DNA of 12,936 nucleotides from NCBI GenBank assembly GCA_039199225.1, contig JBCCSZ010000231.1, forward strand, positions 1-12,936, read 5' to 3'. The translations under genes were made by a program, and so were the position numbers. Below the pieces are notes generated by a model. The model was not told the DNA's origin. It saw nothing but the letters and a program-made list of their open reading frames with translations, and made no database searches. Every line of letters begins with the position of its first letter. The first letter of the stretch is position 1. Of the stretch, positions 1 through 8,100 are shown one piece after another. This DNA comes from JBCCSZ01 sp039199225. Lineage in GTDB: Bacteria; Bacteroidota; Bacteroidia; Chitinophagales; Saprospiraceae.

Positions 1-346
1 ACCTTTAGCCTGTATAATCAAATGGTATTCGAAGAATCTCTATTACAGCATTCGAGAAAATATTCCCAAGACGATTTTAGCAACACTACAGTAGCAAAGC
101 AATCTATTACAGCAGCAAAGCATCCGTTTGTGTCTTCCACAAACCTGCTGTCCCAAACTCCTAATTCAAAGTTGATCTTAAATTAGATTTTTATTCTAAA
201 ACCGATTTTCTAAACAGGTGTACTAATAAAGATTTCCAAGCCTCTTCATTGGTCACAACTTGTTTAAAGACAAAATCCTATTTGGAAGAATGGATAGCCA
301 TCTCTTCTTGAACGAACATTATTGAATAAACAAAAATTAAGATTTC
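1..346. other. Non-coding stretch upstream of the first surface-protein gene
   Basis: I can support no gene here: every frame is broken by stops and no RNA gene is recognisable. It contains a 12-bp direct repeat TCTATTACAGCA (39-50 and 103-114), a 9-bp repeat AGCAAAGCA (93-101 and 114-122), and a perfect 7-bp inverted repeat GTTTGTG/CACAAAC with a 5-nt loop (126-144) that is not followed by a T-run. The last 50 bases are A/T-rich, as is usual before Bacteroidota start codons. No convincing TAnnTTTG element precedes the gene at 347, so its promoter is unresolved. The stretch could hold the 3' end of an upstream transcript. Confidence 0.6.
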
Positions 347-3300
347 ATGAGACTAATGAAATTTACCCTTGACAACACTTTTCACAGGTGGGCTACCCGA
401 GGTAAGGCTATGGGAATGGCTTCCATGCTATCCTTGCTTTGCTTTATGCTGCTTGGAAATCAAGCTGTCAGCCAAATTACGGCCAGTATAACAGTCAATT
501 CCAACGTACTTTGTACAGGAGGAACCGACGGTTCTTTGACAGCTCAGGGTTTCGGAGGTTGGGCGCCTTATACTTATGCTTGGAGCACCGGTGACACCAG
601 CCAAACCATTAGCGGCCTGGCTGCTGGCACTTACACAGTAACTGTTCAAGATATAGACCTTGCACTGGCTATTGTTTCTGCAACCATCTTCGAACCGCCA
701 CCCCTCGGTGTTATTCTACAGCCAACCGGTTCTTGTCCCGGTGGTGGCGGAGGTTCTATCACAACCGTAACTTTTCAAGGAACACCTCCTTACTCATATG
801 CCTGGAGCGATGGACAAACAGGCCAAACGGCAACCAACTTGGCAGCTGGCACTTACTCAGTGACTGTTACCGATAGCAATGGTTGTACAACTTCTGAATC
901 TGCGACTGTCACCAATAGTGGCGGATTGAACCTGCTGACGACCGCAAGTTTCGAGACTTGTGTAGGCAGCAATGATGCCACCGCAACGGTTGTTGTTCAA
1001 TCTGGCGGCGTCGCACCCTATACTTACTTGTGGAGCGATGGTCAAACAACGGATATTGCCGTCAATCTCAGTGCTGGTACTTACGGGGTGACCGTGACAG
1101 ACGCCAATGGCTGCTCTGCCGAGGCTACTCAAATTGTAGAACTCTCACCAGAAGGTATCTGGCTGATGTTGACAGCTACCGACTCCGATTGTGAGCAAGA
1201 CAATGGAACGGCACACGTCAGTATTATGACAGGTACGCCACCTTTCGTCATTATGTGGAGCAATGGTGATACCACAACAGACCCAACTGGTTTGGCTCCT
1301 GGTACCTACTCTGTAACTGTTACGGACGTCAATGGCTGTTCCAATTCAGAGTCAGTAACTGTCAATGGCGTAGATGCTCCTGTTGCTGGTACGATCATCA
1401 CCGGTGACGCTACGGAGTTTTGTGTAACAGATGGAATAGACGACATCGTTACAGTCACTGCTTCCGGAAGTACCGGAGCTAATTTCCGCTTTGTCGTTAC
1501 AGATTCTGTCGGAAATATACTGGTTGTTACCACAGACAATCAATTCAATTTTGAAGGCACGGGAGTTGGTGTCTGCCTCATATGGGGACTGACCTGGGAC
1601 GGTACTATTACCGGAGCCGAGGTCGGCATGAATGCCAATAACATTCAGGGCTGTTTCGCTTTGACCGATCCGATCCGGGTGGTTCGCGAAGATTGCTGCG
1701 TGGTCGATCCGGGCAACTTGACAGCCGATGCAGACAGTATATGCCTGGAAGTCGGTGGGGTAACCATCAGCGCAACACCAGATGGTAGTGCGATTATTCC
1801 TGCAGGTTATGAAACCCTTTATGTTTTGACTTCAGGTGCCGGGTTGGTGATTCAAGCCACTTCGGCAACACCATCCTTTACAGTGAATGCAGCTGGTTCT
1901 TATACCATCCACACTTTGATATACGACCCCAACACACTCGATTTGAGTATTGTTGTTCCTGGGGTCACGACGGGTTTTGATGTCAATGCACTGCTTATTC
2001 AAGGAGGCGGAACGATCTGCGCTGCTTTGGATGTGGAAGGTGCGCCTGTCACGGTCTTGGAAAGCCCCGTAGTGAGCATCGATCCACAAGACAGCGCTAT
2101 TTGTGCCGGTGAGTCCATCAAGCTGACAGCCAATGCAACGGGCAATGGCTTGACGTATGCTTGGACCGCTAGCGGTGGTAGTTTTGACGATCCAACGGCT
2201 ATGATGCCAACTTATACCATGATGATGCCTGGTACCTACACCATCAGTGTTGTAGTGACAGATGAAAACGGTTGTACGGGCGAGGCTTCCACTACTGTTA
2301 CGGTCAATCCAAATCCAGAAGTGAGCATTGATCCACAGGGCGGTGAAATTTGTGCTGGTGAGTCCATCAAACTGACTGCTAATGCAACGGGCAACGGCTT
2401 GACATATGCTTGGACAGCTACCGGTGGCAGCTTTGACGATCCGACAGCCATGATGCCGAATTATACCATGATGATGCCTGGTACTTACACCATTACTGTA
2501 GTAGTAACGGATGAAAATGGTTGCTCTGGCGAGGCTTCAACCACCGTTACGGTCAATCCAAATCCAGAAGTGGAAATCGATCCACAGGACGGAGAGATTT
2601 GTGCGGGTGAGTCCATCAAATTGACTGCTAATGCAACAGGCAATGGCTTGACATACGCTTGGACAGCTACCGGTGGTAGCTTTGACGATCCAACGGCTAT
2701 GATGCCAAATTACACCATGATGATGCCTGGTACTTACACCATTACCGTGGTAGTGACGGATGAAAATGGCTGTGTTGGTGAAGCTTCAACCACTGTTACG
2801 GTAAATCCAAATCCAGAAGTGGAAATCGACCCAATCGACGCGACCATCTGTGTAGATCAAGGTCTGAAATTGTCGGCTGTATCCAGCTCAATGGGCTTAA
2901 CGTATGCATGGACCATCAGTGGTGGCATGTTGGATGATTCGACAGCTATGATGCCAGTATTTACCAGCAGTGTTCCAGGTACTTACACGGTCGAAGTAAC
3001 CGTAACAGATGCCAATGGTTGCACCGGTAGTGCAGCCCCTGCGACCATCACGGTCATAGAACCCAAGGCGGGTACGCTGACCATAGATGAAGCATTTGTT
3101 TGCCTCGTCGATGACAAAGCGACCGTCTCTGCCACACCGAATGGCGATGCAATGGTGCCTCCAGGTTTTGAAACCATCTTTGTGCTGACTTCCGGTACAG
3201 GCTTGGTTATTCAGCAGGCGGGTCCAAATCCATCCTTTATGGTGGATGCCGTTGGAAAATACACCATCCACACACTGGTATACGATCCGAACACACTTGA

Positions 3301-4672
3301 TTTATCCATCATCGATTTTGGTGTCACCACTGGCTTCGATGTGAACAGCCTCCTGGTACAAGGTGGTGGTGATATTTGTGCTTCTCTGGATGTCGCTGGT
3401 GCAATGGTGGATGTCTTTATGCGGGAAATTGGCGATTTCGTTTGGTTGGATGAAAACCGCAACGGGATTTACGAAAGAGCCATTGAAGGTCCTTATCGCG
3501 GTGGGGCTACGGTCAAACTTTTCGACTTGGGGCCTGACAGTATCGCTTGCAATGCGGATGATGTTTTGTTGGATGAAACAACTACAGACCTCGACGGAAA
3601 ATACCTTTTCGACTGTGTGAAGCCAGGGAAATACTACATCTCTTTCATGATCATGGACAGCCGGTATGTGTTCAGTCCAAAAGATCAAGGTGGCGATGAT
3701 GAGTTGGATACAGATGCAGACCCAACTACTGGAAAAACAGATGTTTTCATGATTATGCCAACGGATGGCGACGATTTCAGCTTCGATGCTGGTATTCATC
3801 TAAAGTGCGATCAGGTGACTTCTGGTGGTATCATCGCGGAGAATCAAACCATTTGTGCAGGAGACATTCCAGAAAAACTAACCAGCGTCGCACCAGCTAC
3901 TGGTGGAAACGGCGAACTGGAATACTTGTGGATGTTTTCTACCATCCCTGGCCAATTTGATCCAGCCACTTGGGAAGAAGCACCAGGCGTCAACAACGAG
4001 GCAGATTACACACCGATCTTCCCCGTCGACCAGCCGACCTTCTTTGCTCGCTGCGCGCGCAGAGAGTGCTGTACGCAATACATTGAAACCAATATCTTAG
4101 TTATCGATGTTGTCCAGTGCAACACAGGAGTGATCAACTTCCAAGCCGACTTGATGTTTGACCAAACTGTCATGCTCAATTGGGAATCCGAGATGGAAGA
4201 TCAACCGTACAACTACTTTGTAGAACGTTCCACAGATGGCATTAACTTCATACAGCTGGATATGGTAAGTGGCAAGGGCAGTGGCCAGCAGGTCAACAGT
4301 TACCAATTTGAAGATAAGACACCTTACCAAGGACGCAACTACTACCGCGTGAAGCAGGTGGGCTTCTTGAAGCGTGCCTACAGTACCGTTTTGGATGTGT
4401 TTGTCGGTAACGAAAACATGGAGTCTGTCTTCCTCTACCCCAACCCAGTTCGCGATATGATGCAAATTGAGTTTGCCGAAGAATTGGAAGCCGACGCAAC
4501 ATTGGAGGTTATCAATTCCGTGGGACAAATCATGTACACACAGCCCATCGGTAAGGATACGCAGAAATTAGACATAGACGCATCAGCCTTGGGTGCTGGA
4601 ACCTACTTCATCCGAATCATAGAGGAGGGTTCTAACCGCATTAAAACAGCCAAGCTGATCAAAGAAGAATAA
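347..4672 (+). CDS. Giant T9SS-exported surface protein with SprB repeats, PKD-like array and SdrD B-like domain
   Basis: Predicted 1441-aa cell-surface or secreted adhesin-like protein, exported by Sec and then the type IX system. Residues 1-42 form a signal peptide with an unusually long basic n-region, a core around 26-37, and a likely cut at AVS|Q. Four SprB-type repeats follow (about 44-342; WSxGxT...GLxxGTYxVTVTDxNGC). Next come an unassigned region (346-450), an unnamed module (455-571), four 83-aa PKD-like repeats (576-904), a second copy of the unnamed module (906-1024), an SdrD B-like domain (1027-1152, IGDFVWLDENRNG), a module with RCARR (1154-1258), an fn3-like domain (1260-1356, FVERSTDG...NYYRVKQV), and a type A sorting domain (about 1361-1441, YPNP...GTYFIRI). 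The start at 347 is preferred because later ATGs (M22, M24) would lose the basic n-region. SprB itself is a gliding adhesin, but the family also serves in attachment; the exact role is not determinable here. It is followed directly by a terminator. Confidence 0.92.
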   Translation: MRLMKFTLDNTFHRWATRGKAMGMASMLSLLCFMLLGNQAVSQITASITVNSNVLCTGGTDGSLTAQGFGGWAPYTYAWSTGDTSQTISGLAAGTYTVTVQDIDLALAIVSATIFEPPPLGVILQPTGSCPGGGGGSITTVTFQGTPPYSYAWSDGQTGQTATNLAAGTYSVTVTDSNGCTTSESATVTNSGGLNLLTTASFETCVGSNDATATVVVQSGGVAPYTYLWSDGQTTDIAVNLSAGTYGVTVTDANGCSAEATQIVELSPEGIWLMLTATDSDCEQDNGTAHVSIMTGTPPFVIMWSNGDTTTDPTGLAPGTYSVTVTDVNGCSNSESVTVNGVDAPVAGTIITGDATEFCVTDGIDDIVTVTASGSTGANFRFVVTDSVGNILVVTTDNQFNFEGTGVGVCLIWGLTWDGTITGAEVGMNANNIQGCFALTDPIRVVREDCCVVDPGNLTADADSICLEVGGVTISATPDGSAIIPAGYETLYVLTSGAGLVIQATSATPSFTVNAAGSYTIHTLIYDPNTLDLSIVVPGVTTGFDVNALLIQGGGTICAALDVEGAPVTVLESPVVSIDPQDSAICAGESIKLTANATGNGLTYAWTASGGSFDDPTAMMPTYTMMMPGTYTISVVVTDENGCTGEASTTVTVNPNPEVSIDPQGGEICAGESIKLTANATGNGLTYAWTATGGSFDDPTAMMPNYTMMMPGTYTITVVVTDENGCSGEASTTVTVNPNPEVEIDPQDGEICAGESIKLTANATGNGLTYAWTATGGSFDDPTAMMPNYTMMMPGTYTITVVVTDENGCVGEASTTVTVNPNPEVEIDPIDATICVDQGLKLSAVSSSMGLTYAWTISGGMLDDSTAMMPVFTSSVPGTYTVEVTVTDANGCTGSAAPATITVIEPKAGTLTIDEAFVCLVDDKATVSATPNGDAMVPPGFETIFVLTSGTGLVIQQAGPNPSFMVDAVGKYTIHTLVYDPNTLDLSIIDFGVTTGFDVNSLLVQGGGDICASLDVAGAMVDVFMREIGDFVWLDENRNGIYERAIEGPYRGGATVKLFDLGPDSIACNADDVLLDETTTDLDGKYLFDCVKPGKYYISFMIMDSRYVFSPKDQGGDDELDTDADPTTGKTDVFMIMPTDGDDFSFDAGIHLKCDQVTSGGIIAENQTICAGDIPEKLTSVAPATGGNGELEYLWMFSTIPGQFDPATWEEAPGVNNEADYTPIFPVDQPTFFARCARRECCTQYIETNILVIDVVQCNTGVINFQADLMFDQTVMLNWESEMEDQPYNYFVERSTDGINFIQLDMVSGKGSGQQVNSYQFEDKTPYQGRNYYRVKQVGFLKRAYSTVLDVFVGNENMESVFLYPNPVRDMMQIEFAEELEADATLEVINSVGQIMYTQPIGKDTQKLDIDASALGAGTYFIRIIEEGSNRIKTAKLIKEE
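476..1372 (+). repeat. Four SprB-type repeats (protein level)
   Basis: Four diverged in-frame repeats of about 73-76 residues share the pattern PPYxYxWSxGxT, then LxAGTYxVTVTDxNGC. Each begins with a cysteine (C56, C130, C205, C282), and repeats 2-4 end with a second one (C180, C256, C331) 49-51 residues later, which suggests one disulphide per repeat. Repeat 1 has QDIDLALAI in place of TDxNGC, leaving C56 without its partner. DNA identity between copies is low, so the duplication is old. Confidence 0.85.
1709..2059 (+). repeat. Unnamed ~117-aa surface module, copy 1
   Basis: Residues 455-571 of the 1441-aa protein. Key segments are YETLYVLTSGAGLVIQ, YTIHTLIYDPNTLDLSI, TTGFDVNALLIQGGG and ICAALDVEGA. 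Cysteines C466 and C558 are 92 residues apart, exactly as in the second copy. It sits immediately before the PKD-like array. I recall similar unnamed segments in other Saprospiria surface proteins but know no domain name for them. Confidence 0.8.
2072..3058 (+). repeat. Tandem array of four PKD-like repeats, 249-bp period
   Basis: Copies begin at 2072, 2321, 2570 and 2819; the period is exactly 249 bp (83 aa). Each copy reads xIDPxxxxIC, LTYAWT, a Met-rich TAMMP segment, PGTYT, VTDxNGC. Copies 2 and 3 differ at only 3 of 83 residues, while my hand count finds 23 codons with synonymous changes, so the protein sequence is held under constraint. Copy 4 is clearly diverged. Cysteine pairs lie 57 residues apart in every copy (586/643, 669/726, 752/809, 835/892). 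The fold is presumably an Ig-like beta-sandwich acting as a stalk. Confidence 0.9.
3062..3418 (+). repeat. Unnamed ~117-aa surface module, copy 2
   Basis: Residues 906-1024 of the 1441-aa protein, directly after the PKD-like array. It repeats copy 1 closely: FETIFVLTSGTGLVIQ, YTIHTLVYDPNTLDLSI, TTGFDVNSLLVQGGG, ICASLDVAGA, with C919 and C1011 again 92 residues apart. The two copies therefore bracket the array. Confidence 0.8.
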
Positions 4673-4697
4673 TACAGAACAGCAAGAAAAGACAGAG

Positions 4698-4732
4698 GGC
4701 GGTTCTCGGCTAATGCTGGGAATCGCCTTTTT
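4698..4732 (+). terminator. Intrinsic terminator after the first surface-protein gene
   Basis: A 13-bp stem (4698-4710 with 4715-4727, including three G-U wobbles), loop TAAT, then a run of five T. It starts 25 bp after the stop codon, so the gene is probably transcribed separately from the next one. Confidence 0.9.
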
Positions 4733-4979
4733 GCATGTCACAATTCAAAGGATGGCAGCTTGACTGCAAATTGGAACGCTTTTACGCTTAAAATACCCCA
4801 TTCAGGGTAGAAAAGAGCCCAGTCACAGGTCGGCACTAAAAATAATTTAACATATTTATTTTCATCATAGCAAAAAATTAGCTTTACATAAAATCTTTTC
4901 CATCAATTGTTTAGCATTCTATATTAACAATCCATACAATATCATACATATACAAAATATTTTTTCTTGAATATTATTT
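4733..4979. other. AT-rich intergenic spacer
   Basis: Gene-free stretch between the terminator of the first surface-protein gene and the promoter of the second; the whole gap between these genes is 522 bp. From about 4838 onward it is strongly A/T-rich, typical of upstream promoter DNA. A 5-bp inverted repeat TACCC/GGGTA lies at 4794-4809. I see no coding potential or RNA gene. Confidence 0.6.
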
Positions 4980-5011
4980 TTTGTTACTTATAATAAAAGC
5001 CTGTATTTTTG
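4980..5011 (+). promoter_or_regulatory. Bacteroidota-type promoter for the second surface-protein gene
   Basis: TTTG at 4980-4983 and TATTTTTG at 5004-5011 (a full match to the -7 consensus TAnnTTTG) are separated by 20 bp, matching the known -33/-7 arrangement for the Bacteroidota primary sigma factor. Transcription would start around 5016-5020, giving a leader of about 175-180 nt. Confidence 0.65.
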
Positions 5012-5016
5012 TATCG

Positions 5017-5194
5017 CAGGTGGTGGAAGACCATCCATCACCTTTAACCAAACGCTCCCCCCTTTTAAGCGCTGTGTCGCGCTACCAAACTTACAACTTA
5101 CAAACAATCTGCTCCCCTCGTTAAGCCATTTGGCTTTTGCCCCAATTTTAGACTTTAAACTGTACGAATCTTACATTAACCAAACTTACAATCC
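5017..5194 (+). promoter_or_regulatory. Long 5' leader with hairpins and a repeated 13-mer
   Basis: The predicted leader has two small hairpins: AGCGC/GCGCT (5068-5083, loop TGTGTC) and AAGCC/GGCTT (5123-5136, loop ATTT). The 13-mer ACCAAACTTACAA occurs at 5084-5096 and again at 5179-5191, ending 3 nt before the ATG. There is no Shine-Dalgarno sequence. The repeat at the ribosome-binding position suggests a possible translational control element, but this is inference and matches no riboswitch I recognise. Confidence 0.45.
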
Positions 5195-8100
5195 ATGAAA
5201 CATTCTGTACACCTGGATGGAAGCCTTCGTCTTGTCTACACGTATGTACTTTCGGCCATTCTGAGTTTTACTTTCCTTTTTACAGCTTCGCCTATTTTGG
5301 CACAGTCAGCGTTGTTGACACGCAGCGTCAGCAATACGCACCACTGCAATAATGGCATTACATACGGATTTTGGCTAGACCTTGACGGCTACAACAACTA
5401 CTACAAAATTCACGATGCTTCTTTTGTCGAATTCGACAATGGAACAGCCAATTTGACGGGGACAATCAAAAACAAAAACAACGAACACTTACAATTTACA
5501 GTCGACGTAACCCTCAGCGGACGGACCTATGTCGCTCCTAGCGGCAGCCCGAAAGCCAACGAGTGCGGAACCGAAGACGCCAGCGAATGGTACTACTACA
5601 CTTCTACCAGCGGAATCTTAACCGGAGCTGACCGCTTTAGTGGTGCCAGCATCGAAATCGGCCGCATGGGGGAAGCTTTCCAAGTAGGAAATGGTGCCAA
5701 CGTAACGGGAGATGCCCACAAATACAGCGGCAGCGGTTGGTTGACATTGAATATCACTAGCCAGCCAAGCAATAGCAATTATCACCTGAATGGCCATAGA
5801 GGAGACATCAACATTATGCTAGGAGGCGAAGGTTGTGACAACCTGACCAGCGGTGGATTGATCGGTTCTACCCAATGCAACTCCGAACCTTTCGATGCAG
5901 AAGTCATTCAAAACATTGTAAGCCCAAGCGGCGGCAATACACAAGCGATTGAGTATGTTTGGTTGACGACTACCGATCCAGAACTTCCAATGGAACAATG
6001 GACGGAAATAGCCGGTGCAACATCTGATTCTTACGATCCAGGACTGATCACAGAAACAACTTACTTTCTGCGTTGCGCCAGAAGATTCCCTTGCAAATAT
6101 TTCTACGGTGAATCAAACGTGGTTGCAAAAATCATTCAGCCCAATCCTTTCAACGGCTCTTGCATCACGGGCATCATCAAAAGTGAGAAAGGCAGTGGCA
6201 AAGCATTCAGCAACAACCATGGTGTAGATCATCCAAATAACCTGCTCGGCAAAATCGACGACATTGGCGCTCAGTTGTACGACAACAACGACAATATTAC
6301 CATCGAGCTGGATAGCGAACTCAAAGCCGGTGAAACTTATACTGTTTCATGGAAATACAGATATTACAACTCTTCCTACAGCGGCCCAGCCCAAATAGAG
6401 GTTTTTGAATCCGAAAATGGAGTGGATTTTACGTACCGCACCACCTTGTCTACCAACTCCATCTATTTCTACGTACACCAAAACATCACAGCGGGCATCA
6501 ATACTCGCTTCATCAAATTGAATAAGAAGGCCAATACACCTGATTCGGATGTAGATGCCATCACTTACACGCGCAAATTCTGCCAGGAGCCAACGATCTG
6601 CAAACTCAATGATCACGGAGTCTCTGACAAAACACCAGGCAAAACCCGCCTGGTATGGATCAACTTCGACGATGAAGGCATCCAGGAATACGCAGTTGTC
6701 AATCACACCTCTAAGTTTACACAGTTCCCTGATGGTACAGCCTTATTGACGGGTACCATTGAAAGGGTGACAGATAATTGCTTTAAGTATATTTACTCTG
6801 TAAGATTGATCAATAGAAGCGATTGGAATAGCTGGCAGAACCAAGGCAAAACCTTCAAGGGCGGCCCCTTCGACGATCACGAAAATTGGATTTATTATGA
6901 TATAGACGAAGCCAATAGCCAATTCTATGGTGCTGGCTGTCACATCGGAGAACTCCTGGACATCATTCAACGACCTGTCGATAAGACATTGGGTTTTCAA
7001 GTCGGAAACGGCGCTAACCTCAAAAATGGTAGCTTTGGATTGTCCGGATGGTTTACCATCGCCGGAGACCGCACAGGAGCCGCAGATTTTAATGGAAATA
7101 TAGAAGATTGCGTCGAACAATCAGCAGAAATCAGATTGGGAGACCGCGTCTGGGAAGACCTCAACGGCAATGGTTTACAAGACGATGGTGAGCCAGGCAT
7201 CAACGGCGTCACAGCAACATTGATTGGGAAGACCTTCAATGGACAGGGCGTCATACAGACAACTTCAACCATCGATGGTGGCCGATATGGCTTTGGTCCT
7301 TTGCTGCCTGGGCGCTACAAGGTCATCTTCAGTGATGTGCCTGGTGGATTCTTCGCCACCGCCTTGAACCAGGGGCCAGATTTGTCAATCGACAGCGATG
7401 TCGACCCAATCAATGGCATGACAGCTAACAAGGTTTATGGAGGGGCAGACGACGACTTCGGCATCGATGCTGGTTACTTCCGCCTGGCAGATATTGGAAA
7501 CCTCGTCTGGGAAGACCTCAACCGCAACGGATTGCGGGAAGCCGGAGAACCTGGTATCGCAGGGGTTGACATCCAATTGACCGGCCAAGACGGAACCGGA
7601 GAGGCTGTCAATCGCAGCGGCCAGACGGATGGCGTAGGCATCTACTTCTTCGATGGCCTCAAACCAGGCTCTTACAAATTAACTTTCAACAAACCCGACG
7701 GCTTCGCTGCCACGCTGGCCGACCAAGGCTCGGACGATACCATCGACAGTGATGCCGACCCGATCACAGGAATGACCATTTTTGAAGAACTCATCAGTGG
7801 AGAAATGAACGATACCTACGATGCCGGATTCTTCAAGGAAGACATCCTGCCAGTAGACTTGAGTGCCTTTGAAGCGAAACTAGTCAACGAAAATGAAGTT
7901 CGCCTCGATTGGACGACTGCTTCTGAGCTCAACAACAGCTATTTCACAGTAGAGCGTTCAACAGATGGAGAGAGCTACCTGGCGATTGGTATTGTGGAAG
8001 GAAATGGTACCACGGATGCTGTGAATTACTACAACTTCTTGGACGAATCACCTTTCTTTGGCCGGAATTACTACCGCCTGAAGCAAGTCGATTTGGACGG

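Noticed and set aside
126..144. GTTTGTG/CACAAAC hairpin as a terminator of an upstream gene
   Set aside because: The stem is short, not GC-rich and not followed by a T-run.
260..284. TTG at 260-262 and TATTTG at 279-284 as a promoter for the first gene
   Set aside because: The -7 match lacks the two spacer bases of TAnnTTTG and the gap is only 16 bp, too poor to call.
2072..3058. Periodic repeats considered as a CRISPR array or other non-coding array
   Set aside because: The 249-bp period is in frame, encodes PKD-like domains and shows third-position divergence, so it is a coding repeat.
3302..3799. A 165-codon minus-strand open frame inside the first surface-protein gene
   Set aside because: It overlaps the clear SdrD B-like and unnamed-module coding sequence; its composition is a complement of that frame and shows no domain.
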